A stretch of 64,000 bases of DNA, taken from NCBI RefSeq assembly GCF_004912165.1, contig NZ_STGV01000002.1, positions 558,001 through 622,000 of the forward strand. The letters are read 5' to 3'. This stretch comes from Peteryoungia ipomoeae (GTDB taxonomy: Bacteria; Pseudomonadota; Alphaproteobacteria; Rhizobiales; Rhizobiaceae). Shown here one piece after another: positions 27,705 to 36,859 of the stretch (the first letter of the stretch is position 1; every line of letters begins with the position of its first letter). The translations under genes and the position numbers were made by a program. The notes under the pieces are model-generated. The model was not told the origin of the DNA, searched no databases, and saw only the letters and a program-made list of their open reading frames with translations.

Positions 27705-28718
27705 ATGATCAAGCCTGACCTTCTTCTTCATCCAACGCCCGGCGGGCTTTATTGCCCGCTGGGCGATTTTTATGTCGACCCGGTCCGCCCCGTCGACCGC
27801 GCGCTGATCACCCATGGTCATTCCGACCACGCTCGCTCTGGACATAGCCATGTGCTCGCCACGCGCCAGACGCTCGACATCATGGCGATCCGCTATGGAG
27901 AGGATTTCTGTGGTACCTCGCAAAGCGCTAATTTTGGCGAGAGGACCTCAATCAATGGCGTAACAGTCCGCTTTCATCCAGCCGGCCATGTGCTGGGCTC
28001 GGCACAGATCGAGATCGAGGCACAAGGGACACGCATCGTCGTGTCAGGCGATTACAAGCGCGGTGCCGATCCCACATGTGCAAGCTTCGAGCCTGTGCCC
28101 TGTGATGTCTTCATCACCGAAGCGACGTTCGGCCTGCCGGTGTTCCACCACCCGGAACCACGCAAGGAAATCCAGAAGCTCCTGACGTCGCTCCAGCAGT
28201 TCCCCGAGCGCAGCCATCTCATCGGAGCCTATGCACTGGGCAAAGCGCAGCGGGTCATCTCACTGATCCGCCGCAGCGGCTATGAAAAGCCGATCTATAT
28301 TCACGGTTCGATGGCAAGGCTTTGCGATTATTACACTGCGCAGGGTGTGCCACTCGGTGACCTCAGGCCAGCCACGACAGAGGACAAGAAGTCGGGCAAT
28401 TTCAAGGGCGCTGTCGTCATCGGCCCGCCTTCGGCCTTCAACGATCGCTGGGCGCGCCGCTTCGAAGATCCGCTCGCGATCTTCGCCTCGGGCTGGATGA
28501 TGGTGCGGCAGCGGGCGAAACAGCGCGGGGTCGAGCTGCCCCTCGTCATCTCAGACCACTGCGACTGGCCAGAGCTCCTCGACACGATCCGTGAGGTCGG
28601 GCCGCAGGAAGTTTGGGTGACCCATGGCCGGGAGGAAGCGTTGGTGCGCTGGTGTGAGCTCTCGGGTATCAAGGCGAGACCACTGCATCTCGTCGGCTAC
28701 GAAGACGAAGGGGATTGA
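27705..28718 (+). CDS. ligase-associated DNA exonuclease (metallo-beta-lactamase fold)
   Basis: The 337-residue protein has the metallo-beta-lactamase motif THGHSDHARSGH, with His37, His39, Asp41 and His42 as metal ligands. GHVLGSAQIEIE and VVSGDYKRGADPT, typical of the CPSF/Artemis-like nuclease branch, follow. It belongs to the bacterial ligase-associated exonuclease group that co-occurs with an ATP-dependent ligase, a DEXH helicase and a phosphoesterase. Here only the ligase follows, starting 1 bp after the stop codon. The likely role is processing of DNA ends for repair. Confidence 0.88.
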   Translation: MIKPDLLLHPTPGGLYCPLGDFYVDPVRPVDRALITHGHSDHARSGHSHVLATRQTLDIMAIRYGEDFCGTSQSANFGERTSINGVTVRFHPAGHVLGSAQIEIEAQGTRIVVSGDYKRGADPTCASFEPVPCDVFITEATFGLPVFHHPEPRKEIQKLLTSLQQFPERSHLIGAYALGKAQRVISLIRRSGYEKPIYIHGSMARLCDYYTAQGVPLGDLRPATTEDKKSGNFKGAVVIGPPSAFNDRWARRFEDPLAIFASGWMMVRQRAKQRGVELPLVISDHCDWPELLDTIREVGPQEVWVTHGREEALVRWCELSGIKARPLHLVGYEDEGD

Positions 28719-28719
28719 G

Positions 28720-30339
28720 ATGAAGGCCTTTGCCAGTCTCCTTGATCGTCTCGTCCTTACGCCCAGCCGCAATGGAAAGTTGACGCTGCTTACAAACTAT
28801 TTCCGGGTAACCCCCGATCCGGATCGGGGCTATGCGCTGGCGGCGCTGACCGACGGACTGGACATCAAAGGCGTCAAGCCGGCACTTCTGAAGGAACTGG
28901 TGCTGGAGCGGATGGATCCAATTCTATTTCAGTATTCCTATGACTATGTGGGCGACCTTGCTGAGACCATCTCGCTGGTCTGGGAGCCGCAATCTGCGGC
29001 CACGGAGACGACAGATGATGGGGACAGCCTCTCTGCGATCGTGGAGCGCCTGCAGCGTCTCGCCCGAAACGAAACGCGCTCGGTCATGCGCGACCTCTTA
29101 GACCGGCTGGACACATCCGAACGGTTCGCGCTGATCAAGCTCGTCACCGGTGGCCTTCGGATCGGCGTGTCTGCGCGGCTGGCGAAACAGGCGCTGGCAC
29201 TGTTCGGCAACAAGGACGTCGTCGAAATAGAGAGCCTCTGGCACGGTTTGAAGCCGCCCTATACGGAGCTGTATGCCTGGCTGGAAAACCGCAGCGAAAA
29301 GCCTGTTCTGTCAACGCCGGCGATTTTCCATTCCGTGATGCTCTCCACACCGATCGAGGACAAGGACCTTCCCAATCTCGATCCAGACGATTTTGCCGCC
29401 GAATGGAAATGGGATGGCATCCGCGTTCAGCTTTCCTGTTCCGGCGGACGCAATCGGCTCTACTCCCGCTCAGGTGACGACATATCCGAGGCATTTCCCG
29501 ATGTTGTTGAGGCGGCGCGGTTCGACGGGGTAATCGACGGGGAATTGCTCGTGGGCGGCACCTCGCGCACCAATGCGCCAACGCGTACCTTTTCCGATCT
29601 CCAGCAGCGGCTCAATCGAAAGACGGTCACGGCGAAGATGCTTGACGACTACCCGGTCTTTATCCGCGCCTATGACATTCTGTTCGATGGTGAGACGGAT
29701 GTCCGACCGGAGACTTTTCTCGCGCGGCGCGAGCGCCTTGGAGCGCTCATCGACAGTCAGGAGCCACGTCGTTTTGATCTCTCCCCGCTTGTCCCCTTCT
29801 CAACCTGGGAAGAGCTGGAGCGCTTGCGCGCCGCGCCGCCCGATCCCGTTATTGAAGGGGTGATGCTGAAGCGGCTGGATAGCAGCTACCAAGCAGGGCG
29901 CGCAAAGGGTCCGTGGTTCAAATGGAAACGCGACCCTATGAATGCCGATGCCGTGCTGATGTATGCACAGCGCGGGCACGGCAAACGATCCAGCTACTAT
30001 TCGGATTTCACCTTTGGGGTCTGGACGGCGATCCCCGGCGAAGGCGACGTTCTGGTGCCCGTCGGCAAGGCCTATTTCGGCTTTACCGACGAAGAACTCG
30101 AAGTGCTCGACCGCTTTGTGCGCAACAACACGGTCGATCGCTTCGGACCCGTCAGGGCTGTGCGTGCTGAACCGGAGCATGGCTTCGTTGTCGAAGTTGC
30201 CTTCGAGGGGCTCGCTCGCTCGACCCGGCACAAATCGGGGGTGGCGATGCGGTTTCCCCGCATCGCGCGCCTGCGTCAGGACAAGCTGCCGAAAGATGCG
30301 GACCGACTCGAGACACTTGTCGCACTGATCGACAAATGA
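28720..30339 (+). CDS. ATP-dependent DNA ligase (ligase-associated repair cluster)
   Basis: The 539-residue enzyme has the adenylation motif EWKWDGIRV with Lys230 as the likely nucleotidyl lysine, RLYSRSGDDISEAFPDVV (motif III region), FDGVIDGELLV and the C-terminal GPWFKWKRDP (motif V). Its long N-terminal domain is of the LigB/LigC type that accompanies ligase-associated exonuclease. It seals nicks with ATP, probably in DNA repair rather than replication. It follows the exonuclease gene by 1 bp. The helicase and phosphoesterase partners common in other genomes are not in this window. Confidence 0.92.
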   Translation: MKAFASLLDRLVLTPSRNGKLTLLTNYFRVTPDPDRGYALAALTDGLDIKGVKPALLKELVLERMDPILFQYSYDYVGDLAETISLVWEPQSAATETTDDGDSLSAIVERLQRLARNETRSVMRDLLDRLDTSERFALIKLVTGGLRIGVSARLAKQALALFGNKDVVEIESLWHGLKPPYTELYAWLENRSEKPVLSTPAIFHSVMLSTPIEDKDLPNLDPDDFAAEWKWDGIRVQLSCSGGRNRLYSRSGDDISEAFPDVVEAARFDGVIDGELLVGGTSRTNAPTRTFSDLQQRLNRKTVTAKMLDDYPVFIRAYDILFDGETDVRPETFLARRERLGALIDSQEPRRFDLSPLVPFSTWEELERLRAAPPDPVIEGVMLKRLDSSYQAGRAKGPWFKWKRDPMNADAVLMYAQRGHGKRSSYYSDFTFGVWTAIPGEGDVLVPVGKAYFGFTDEELEVLDRFVRNNTVDRFGPVRAVRAEPEHGFVVEVAFEGLARSTRHKSGVAMRFPRIARLRQDKLPKDADRLETLVALIDK

Positions 30340-30345
30340 CCTGGA

Positions 30346-30385
30346 GCATTTCCAGCCGAAGCGGGATCGCTTCGGCTGGAAATGC
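30346..30385. repeat. 17-bp palindromic hairpin between convergent ligase and glpK genes
   Basis: GCATTTCCAGCCGAAGC (30346-30362) and its exact complement (30369-30385) flank a six-base loop. No T-run follows on either strand. The GAGCATTTCC...GGAAATGCG layout resembles dispersed intergenic palindromes seen in rhizobial genomes. It may also act as a bidirectional transcript-end structure. No second copy was noticed in the window. Confidence 0.6.
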
Positions 30386-30403
30386 GGCAAAATCAAAAAT
30401 ACT

Positions 30404-31897
30404 CTAGCGATTGGTCAGGCAGCGGGAGACGCTGTCCTGCCATCCGACAATTGCCGCTTCACGTTCGCCAGCTTCCATCTCAGGCTCGAAACGACGATCC
30501 CGTTTCCAGGTTGCTGCGAAGCCTTTCTGGTCGGGCCACAGACCGGCGCGCGATCCTGCAAGCCAGGCGGCACCCAAGACGGTGGTTTCAAGAACCACGG
30601 GACGATCGACAGGGGCTGCCAGAATGTCGGCGAGGCGCTGCATCGTCCAGTCGGAGGCAACCATGCCGCCATCGACACGCAACACAGTCCTGGACGCGCT
30701 GCCGTTCCAATCCTTTTTCATCGCCTCCAAGAGATCGTGGGTCTGATAGGCGACGCTTTCGAGCACGGCGCGGGCGAATTCGGCCGGGCCTGTGCCACGC
30801 GTGAGACCGAAAATGGCGCCGCGGGCATCGGCATCCCAATGCGGCGCGCCGAGACCGGTAAATGCCGGGACGAGATAGACGCGTTGGTGCGGATCGGCCT
30901 TGCCGGCGAGCGCATCGGTTTCCGAAGCGACCTTCACGAAGCCCATCTGGTCGCGGAGCCACTGGACGGCGGCGCCCGCGATGAAGATCGAGCCTTCGAG
31001 CGCGTAGGTGGTCTCACCATTCATGCGGTAGGCGATGGTGGTCAGCAGGCGGTTCGACGAGGCAACACGATCCGGGCCCGTGTTCAGAAGCGCGAAACAT
31101 CCGGTGCCATAGGTCGACTTCATCATGCCCGGCTCGAAGCAGGCATTGCCGATGACCGCGGCCTGCTGGTCACCGGCAACGCCGAGGATCGGAATGGCCG
31201 CACCAAGAATAGCGGGATCGGTGATCCCGAAATCATCGGCGCAATCCTTGACTTCCGGCAGCATCGCGCGCGGGATTTCGAGGATGGACAGGAGTTCGTC
31301 GTCAAAACGGTTTTCGCCGATGTCGTAGATCAGCGTACGCGACGCGTTCGTCGCGTCGGTCGCATGGACCTTGCCGCCGGTGAGCTTGTAGATGAGCCAG
31401 CTATCGACTGTGCCGAAGCAGATCTCGCCCTTTTCGGCGCGCGCTTTCAGGGCGTCGACATTCTTCAGCAGCCACGAAAGCTTGGTGCCGGAGAAATAGG
31501 GGTCGAGCAGCAGGCCGGTCTTTTGCGTGAAGAGCGGCTCCAGGCCTTTCTGCTTGAGTTCGTCGCAGAAACGAGCGGTGCGGCGATCCTGCCAGACGAT
31601 GGCACGATGGGCGGGCTTGCCTGTGGCGCGGTCCCAGACGACGACAGTCTCGCGCTGGTTGGTGATGCCGATGGCCGTGACGTCGGACATTCTGATCTTG
31701 GCGGCAGCGATCGCCTTTTCGATCGTCGAGACCACAGATTGCCAGATCTCGTCCGCATCATGCTCTACCCAGCCGGAATCGGGAAAATGCTGGGTGAACT
31801 CCTGCTGGGCGACGCCGACGATATGCATCTCGTGATCGAAAATCATCGAGCGGGTCGACGTCGTTCCTTGGTCGATGGCCAGAATGTAACCGCTCAT
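30404..31897 (-). CDS. glpK: glycerol kinase
   Basis: The 497-residue FGGY kinase begins [20 protein letters not shown]. It contains [20 protein letters not shown] and [30 protein letters not shown] and LDRP-type ATP-site residues appear near the C-terminus, including [14 protein letters not shown]. It phosphorylates glycerol to glycerol 3-phosphate, the substrate of GlpD encoded in the same cluster. The ATG at 31897 follows AAGGAG. It is the last gene of the glp operon and lies beyond a strong hairpin after glpV. Confidence 0.96.
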   Translation of the reverse strand: MSGYILAIDQGTTSTRSMIFDHEMHIVGVAQQEFTQHFPDSGWVEHDADEIWQSVVSTIEKAIAAAKIRMSDVTAIGITNQRETVVVWDRATGKPAHRAIVWQDRRTARFCDELKQKGLEPLFTQKTGLLLDPYFSGTKLSWLLKNVDALKARAEKGEICFGTVDSWLIYKLTGGKVHATDATNASRTLIYDIGENRFDDELLSILEIPRAMLPEVKDCADDFGITDPAILGAAIPILGVAGDQQAAVIGNACFEPGMMKSTYGTGCFALLNTGPDRVASSNRLLTTIAYRMNGETTYALEGSIFIAGAAVQWLRDQMGFVKVASETDALAGKADPHQRVYLVPAFTGLGAPHWDADARGAIFGLTRGTGPAEFARAVLESVAYQTHDLLEAMKKDWNGSASRTVLRVDGGMVASDWTMQRLADILAAPVDRPVVLETTVLGAAWLAGSRAGLWPDQKGFAATWKRDRRFEPEMEAGEREAAIVGWQDSVSRCLTNR

Positions 31898-31923
31898 CAG
31901 GTTGAAACTCCTTATGTGAAGAA

Positions 31924-31948
31924 GCCGGGGCGTAGGTTTCGCCCCGGC
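31924..31948 (-). terminator. hairpin between glpV and glpK
   Basis: GCCGGGGCG / CGCCCCGGC forms a 9-bp GC stem with a 7-base loop, 30 bp downstream of the glpV stop codon on the minus strand. No T-run follows. It may stabilise the binding-protein mRNA or reduce glpK expression. Confidence 0.5.
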
Positions 31949-31977
31949 GGTTGTCAATGATCAGATGGCGAACCGGA

Positions 31978-33699
31978 TCACTTCTGCCAGCTCTTGACCA
32001 GTTCGTCATAGTTGACGGTGATCGGCTGTTCCTTTTCGTTCTCGATCTTCAGCTGCGGCGCGATATTGCCCTTGGCAACAGCATCGGCGTTCCACTCTTC
32101 GAGGGTCTTTTCCTCGGCAAGCTTCGGACCGATATCGCCTTGGACGCCAGCGCGTTCGAGACGCTCGAGCACCTTTTCCTGCTCGGCGCAGAGCGAGTCC
32201 ATGGCTTCCTGGGCGGTCTTGGCGCCGGAAGAAGCGTCACCGATCGCCTGCCACCACAGCTGAGCGAGCTTCGGATAGTCCGGAACGTTTGTGCCGGTGG
32301 GCGACCACTGCAGGCGAGCCGGCGAGCGGTAGAATTCAACCAGACCGCCGAGCTTCGGAGCGCGCTCGGTGAAGGACTGGTGGTCGAGGGTCGACTGGCG
32401 GATGAAGGTCAAGCCGACATGGCTCTTCTTCACGTCGATGGTCTTGGACGTGACGAACTGCGCATAGAGCCAGGCAGCTTTTGCTCGGTCGTCCGGCGTC
32501 GACTTCATCAGCGTCCAGGATCCAGCATCCTGATAGCCGAGCTTCATGCCGTCCTTCCAGTAGACACCATGCGGGCTCGGCGCAAAACGCCACTTTGGCG
32601 TGCCGTCTTCGTTGACGACCGGCAGGCCTTCCTTGACGAAGTCAGCGGTGAAGGCCGTATAGGTGAACATCTGCTGGGCAACTTCCCCCTGCGACGGCAC
32701 CGGACCGGATTCGGAGAAGGTCATGCCTTGGGCAGCCGGTGGAGCATACTTCTTCATCCATTCGAGATATTTCTCGATGGCGTAGACGGATGCCGGTCCG
32801 TTGGTATCACCACCACGGGCAACGCAGGAACCGACCGGACGCGAGTTTTCGTCGACCTTGATGCCCCATTCGTCGACCGGAAGACCGTTCGGGATGCCCT
32901 TGTCGCCGTTGCCGGCCATGGACAGCCAGGCATCCGTGAAGCGCCAGCCGAGCGACGGGTCCTTCTTGCCGTAGTCCATGTGGCCGAAGACCTTCTTACC
33001 GTCGATTTCGCGACCAGTGAAGAATTCGGCAATGTCTTCATATGCCGACCAGTTGACGGGAACGCCAAGGTCGTAGCCGTATTTCGCCTTGAAGTCGGCC
33101 TTGTTCTTCTCGTCGTTGAACCAGTCATAGCGGAAGAAATAGAGGTTTGCGAACTGTTGGGTCGGAAGCTGATAGAGCTTGCCATCCGGCGCAGTCGTGA
33201 ATGACTTGCCGATGAAATCTTCGATGTCGAGGCCCGGATTGGTGACGTCCTTGCCTTCGTTCGCCATCCAGTCGGTCAGGTTGCGGACCTGCTGGTAGCG
33301 CCAATGGGTGCCGATGAGGTCGCTATCGTTGATATAGGCGTCATAGATGTTCTCGCCCGACTGCATCTGAGTCTGCAGCTTTTCGACGACGTCGCCTTCA
33401 CCGATCAGGTCATGCGTGATCTTGATGCCGGTGATGGCGGTAAAGGCCGGAGCCAGGACCTTGGATTCGTACTCGTGTGTGGTGATGGTTTCAGAGACGA
33501 CCTTGATCTCCATGCCGGCGAAGGGCTTGGCCGCATCAATGAACCACTGCATTTCCGCTTCCTGGCCGGCACGATCGAGTGCCGACATATCGCCGACTTC
33601 GGCATCCAGGAACTTCTTGGCGGCTTCCATGTCAGCGAAGGCGACGCCTGTCATGGCCAGGAGCATGGCAGCCGTCGTCGTCAAAAGGTGCTTTCGCAT
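31978..33699 (-). CDS. glpV: glycerol ABC transporter, substrate-binding protein
   Basis: The 573-residue protein has a Sec signal peptide (MRKHLLTTTAAMLLAMTGVAFA). The mature part is a large extracellular solute-binding protein of family 1, with AAKPFAGMEIKVVSETITTH and LYQLPTQQFANLYFFRYDWF. The size and order with glpU, glpQ, glpP, glpT, glpS, glpD and glpK match the rhizobial GlpSTPQUV glycerol importer. A strong ribosome-binding site (AGGGAGGA) precedes the ATG at 33699. It acts in the periplasm and delivers glycerol to the GlpP/GlpQ channel. Confidence 0.9.
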   Translation of the reverse strand: MRKHLLTTTAAMLLAMTGVAFADMEAAKKFLDAEVGDMSALDRAGQEAEMQWFIDAAKPFAGMEIKVVSETITTHEYESKVLAPAFTAITGIKITHDLIGEGDVVEKLQTQMQSGENIYDAYINDSDLIGTHWRYQQVRNLTDWMANEGKDVTNPGLDIEDFIGKSFTTAPDGKLYQLPTQQFANLYFFRYDWFNDEKNKADFKAKYGYDLGVPVNWSAYEDIAEFFTGREIDGKKVFGHMDYGKKDPSLGWRFTDAWLSMAGNGDKGIPNGLPVDEWGIKVDENSRPVGSCVARGGDTNGPASVYAIEKYLEWMKKYAPPAAQGMTFSESGPVPSQGEVAQQMFTYTAFTADFVKEGLPVVNEDGTPKWRFAPSPHGVYWKDGMKLGYQDAGSWTLMKSTPDDRAKAAWLYAQFVTSKTIDVKKSHVGLTFIRQSTLDHQSFTERAPKLGGLVEFYRSPARLQWSPTGTNVPDYPKLAQLWWQAIGDASSGAKTAQEAMDSLCAEQEKVLERLERAGVQGDIGPKLAEEKTLEEWNADAVAKGNIAPQLKIENEKEQPITVNYDELVKSWQK

Positions 33700-33782
33700 T
33701 ATGTCCTCCCTAAGGTTGCGATTGCATTCACTTTGCAGTCTCGAGAATGGCGACCTCCCGCCGCCACCCCGTCTTGTCTGCT

Positions 33783-34064
33783 CTAGACGTAGCGGAAGAC
33801 GCCGATGGCGTAGACCACGGATAGAGCGAGAGCCCACCACAGGTTCGGTCCAACAAGGCCGAGCCAAGCGAGATTTATGAAAGCCGCGCCCAGCAGCGAG
33901 ACGAAGAGCCTGTCGCCACGGGTTGTCTCGAAGCGCAAAATGCCGGTCCGAGGATTGCCGCCGGAGGAGACATACTCCCAGACCGCCATTGCCAGGATCA
34001 GGCTGAAGATCACGAGGAAAAAGACCGCGGTCGGCGTGGTCCATGCCATCCATGAAAAATCCAT
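33783..34064 (-). CDS. glpU: small membrane protein GlpU (DUF2160)
   Basis: The 93-residue protein has three predicted membrane helices (residues 8-27, 47-64 and 67-90) and the DUF2160 stretch RTGILRFETTRGDRLFVSLL in the middle. It is encoded within the glycerol importer cluster between glpQ and glpV. DUF2160 proteins occur only in such ABC clusters, to my knowledge. The role in the transporter is not established. The start at 34064 overlaps glpQ by a few codons of shared reading frames and is preferred to 34094. Confidence 0.85.
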   Translation of the reverse strand: MDFSWMAWTTPTAVFFLVIFSLILAMAVWEYVSSGGNPRTGILRFETTRGDRLFVSLLGAAFINLAWLGLVGPNLWWALALSVVYAIGVFRYV

Positions 34065-34074
34065 CACACCCTCC

Positions 34075-34893
34075 TCAGACGCGGCCCAGGGCAAAGCCCT
34101 TGGCGATGTAGTTACGGACGAAATAGATGACGAGCGCTCCGGGGATGATGGTCAGCACGCCGGCTGCCGCGAGCACGCCCCAGTCCATGCCAGATGCAGA
34201 CACCGTGCGCGTCATGATGGCCGCGATCGGCTTTGCATCCGTGGTCGTGAGCGTACGAGCGATCAGCAGCTCCACCCAGGAGAACATGAAACAGAAGAAA
34301 GCGGCGACACCGATGCCGGAGGCGATCAGCGGCATGAAGATCTTCACGAAAAATCGCGGGAAGGAATAGCCGTCGATGTAGGCCGTCTCATCGATCTCCT
34401 TCGGTACACCCGACATGAAGCCTTCGAGGATCCAGACGGCAAGCGGCACATTGAACAGGCAGTGTGCAATCGCGACAGCGATATGCGTGTCGATGAGGCC
34501 GAAGGCCGAGTAAAGCTGGAAGAAAGGCAGTGCGAAGACGGCAGGTGGTGCCATTCGGTTTGTCAGCAGCCAGAAAAACAGATGCTTGTCGCCGAGGAAC
34601 CGGTAGCGCGAGAAGGCGTATGCGGCAGGAAGGGCGACGGCAACGGAAATGACCGTGTTGAGGCATACATAAAGGATCGAGTTGATGTAGCCACGATACC
34701 ACGACGGATCTGAGAAGATCACGGCGTAGTTGGCGAATGTCGGGTTGACCGGCCAGAGTGTGAGAGCCCCGGTGATCTCTGCATTCGTTTTGAAGCTCAT
34801 GTTGACGAGCCAGTAGATCGGCAGGATCAGAAAGAGAATGTAGATCGTCGGGATCAGGAAGCCGAAGCGGGAACGGGCATCGGAAGCGCTCAT
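34075..34893 (-). CDS. glpQ: glycerol ABC transporter, inner-membrane permease GlpQ
   Basis: The 272-residue protein has six membrane helices and the MalG-type EAA motif region (EIDETAYIDGYSFPRFFVKI, near residues 172-191), where the permease contacts the ATPase. The start at 34893 (MSASDARSRFGFLIPTIYIL) is the usual length for this family. A longer open frame to 35289 belongs to overlapping glpP sequence. It pairs with GlpP to form the channel for glycerol. Confidence 0.9.
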   Translation of the reverse strand: MSASDARSRFGFLIPTIYILFLILPIYWLVNMSFKTNAEITGALTLWPVNPTFANYAVIFSDPSWYRGYINSILYVCLNTVISVAVALPAAYAFSRYRFLGDKHLFFWLLTNRMAPPAVFALPFFQLYSAFGLIDTHIAVAIAHCLFNVPLAVWILEGFMSGVPKEIDETAYIDGYSFPRFFVKIFMPLIASGIGVAAFFCFMFSWVELLIARTLTTTDAKPIAAIMTRTVSASGMDWGVLAAAGVLTIIPGALVIYFVRNYIAKGFALGRV

Positions 34894-34904
34894 CGGGGTC
34901 CTCC

Positions 34905-35774
34905 TCACTGGCTCTTGGCGTCGCTGACGGTCATGACGGTGTAAAAGACCCATGACATCAGAAGGATGATCAGGAAGTAGATAATGGACATGGCAGCCGC
35001 GGGTCCAAGATCGAACTGCCCGACCGCCATCTTGACGAGATCGATCGACAGGAATGTCGTCGAGTTGCCCGGGCCACCGCCGGTGACGACGAACGGCTCG
35101 GTGTAGATCATGAACGAGTCCATGAAGCGCAGCAGGACGGCGATCAGCAGCACACGCTTCATCTTGGGCAGTTGAATGAAGCGAAAGACTGACCAACGCG
35201 AGGCCCCATCGATCTTGGCCGCCTGATAATAGGCATCCGGGATCGATACCAGACCCGCGTAGCAGAGCAGGACGACCAGGCTGGTCCAATGCCAGACATC
35301 CATGACAATAACAGTTGCCCAGGCATCGATGGGATCACGGGTGTAGTTGTAGTCAATCCCCATGCCATTCAGCGTGTAGCCAAGGAGGCCGATATCGACG
35401 CGGCCGAAGACCTGCCAGATCGTGCCGACGACGTTCCACGGAATGAGAAGCGGCAATGCCATGAGGATCAGGCAAACGGGTACACCCAGCCCCTTCTTCG
35501 GCATGTTGAGTGCGATGAAGATACCGAGCGGTATCTCAATGGCCAGGATGATCATCGAGAATGCGAGGTTGCGGAAAAGCGCGTCCCAGAAGCGGTCGGA
35601 GGACAGAATGTCGGCAAACCAGTCGGTGCCCGCCCAGAAAAACTGGTTGTTTCCGAAGGTGTCCTGAACCGAATAGTTGACCACGGTCATCAGTGGAATG
35701 ACGGCCGAGAAGGCCACAAGCAGCAACACCGGGATGACCATGAACCAGGCTTTGTTGTTCCAGGTCTTTTCCAT
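34905..35774 (-). CDS. glpP: glycerol ABC transporter, inner-membrane permease GlpP
   Basis: The 289-residue protein has six membrane helices and the EAA motif region SIPDAYYQAAKIDGASRWSV near residues 193-212, in which the permease meets an ATPase. It starts MEKTWNNKAWFMVIPVLLLV. It lies 3 bp after glpT and 11 bp before glpQ, consistent with one transcript. It is the first permease subunit of the glycerol importer. Confidence 0.9.
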   Translation of the reverse strand: MEKTWNNKAWFMVIPVLLLVAFSAVIPLMTVVNYSVQDTFGNNQFFWAGTDWFADILSSDRFWDALFRNLAFSMIILAIEIPLGIFIALNMPKKGLGVPVCLILMALPLLIPWNVVGTIWQVFGRVDIGLLGYTLNGMGIDYNYTRDPIDAWATVIVMDVWHWTSLVVLLCYAGLVSIPDAYYQAAKIDGASRWSVFRFIQLPKMKRVLLIAVLLRFMDSFMIYTEPFVVTGGGPGNSTTFLSIDLVKMAVGQFDLGPAAAMSIIYFLIILLMSWVFYTVMTVSDAKSQ

Positions 35775-35777
35775 GGC

Positions 35778-36848
35778 TCAGCCCTCCATGTCTATGCGCC
35801 AGGAATCGGCATAGATACCGACGCCTTCCGGAACGAATGTGATGCGGGGATCGGCGGGTATCTCGGCATCTTCCGAGATGACGATAGACAGGGGTTGACC
35901 GGCAAAGCGCGCACGCACGATCTTCTGCCGACCGATGTCTTCGACCTTGGCGACAGAGACCGACATGCCCTCCCGCCCGAGACGGACAAATTCTGGGCGC
36001 ACGCCGAGTTCGATCTTGCTTTGGCCCGAAAGCTTTGGCGCCCCGGGTAGATCAATTGTCTGGTCTCCGACCAGGGCGGTTGCGCCGCTGACTTTTGCCG
36101 GCATGACATTCATGCCCGGCGAGCCGATGAAATAACCGACAAAGGTGTGGCTCGGTCGCTCGAAGAGTTCGGCGGGCGTGCCGATCTGGACGATCTGGCC
36201 ATCATACATGACGACCACCTTGTCGGCGAAGGTGAGCGCCTCGGTCTGGTCATGGGTGACATAGACCATGGTGAAACCCGACTGGCGGTGCAGGCGTTTG
36301 AGCTGCGAGCGCAGGACCCACTTCATGTGCGGATCGATGACGGTCAGCGGTTCGTCAAAGAGGATCGCATTGACATCGGAGCGGACGAGGCCGCGGCCGA
36401 GCGAGATCTTCTGCTTCTGATCGGCCGTGAGCCCCTGGGCGCGCCTTTTCGCCATAGGCTGCAGGTCGATCATGTCGAGGATCTCGTTGACCCGAGTGTT
36501 AACCTGATCTTCCGGGACATGGCGGTTGCGCAGAGGGAAGGCCAGATTGTCGTAGACCGTCATCGTGTCGTAGACCACCGGGAACTGGAAGACCTGCGCG
36601 ATGTTGCGGGCTGCCGTCGGCAGGTTCGTAACGTCAACGCCATCGAACTCGATGCGGCCATCCGACGGATGGATCAGGCCCGAGATGATGTTCAGCAGCG
36701 TGGTCTTGCCGCAGCCTGAGGGCCCGAGCAGTGCATAGGCGCCACCGTCATCCCATTCGTGATGAACTTCCTTGAGTGCGTAGTCGCCAGCCGCACGAGC
36801 AGCGGGGGAGTAAGCGTGACGGATATGATCGAGGTTGATGCGTGCCAT
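35778..36848 (-). CDS. glpT: glycerol ABC transporter ATPase GlpT (degenerate signature motif)
   Basis: The 356-residue protein has a canonical Walker A (GPSGCGKT, residues 42-49), Walker B (AILFDE, 161-166) and switch histidine (His199 in YVTHDQTEAL). Its signature motif reads LTADQKQK (140-147) instead of LSGGQxQR. The C-terminal TOBE-like domain covers about 240-356. It is expected to pair with GlpS, whose defects are complementary. Together they drive glycerol import. The ATG at 36848 is preferred. The longer frame to 36995 lies in glpS. Confidence 0.88.
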   Translation of the reverse strand: MARINLDHIRHAYSPAARAAGDYALKEVHHEWDDGGAYALLGPSGCGKTTLLNIISGLIHPSDGRIEFDGVDVTNLPTAARNIAQVFQFPVVYDTMTVYDNLAFPLRNRHVPEDQVNTRVNEILDMIDLQPMAKRRAQGLTADQKQKISLGRGLVRSDVNAILFDEPLTVIDPHMKWVLRSQLKRLHRQSGFTMVYVTHDQTEALTFADKVVVMYDGQIVQIGTPAELFERPSHTFVGYFIGSPGMNVMPAKVSGATALVGDQTIDLPGAPKLSGQSKIELGVRPEFVRLGREGMSVSVAKVEDIGRQKIVRARFAGQPLSIVISEDAEIPADPRITFVPEGVGIYADSWRIDMEG

Positions 36849-36859
36849 GACGTTGCTCC

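Noticed and set aside
30737..33204. Long plus-strand frames over glpK and glpV
   Set aside because: Both are opposite strongly supported genes and contain no domain.
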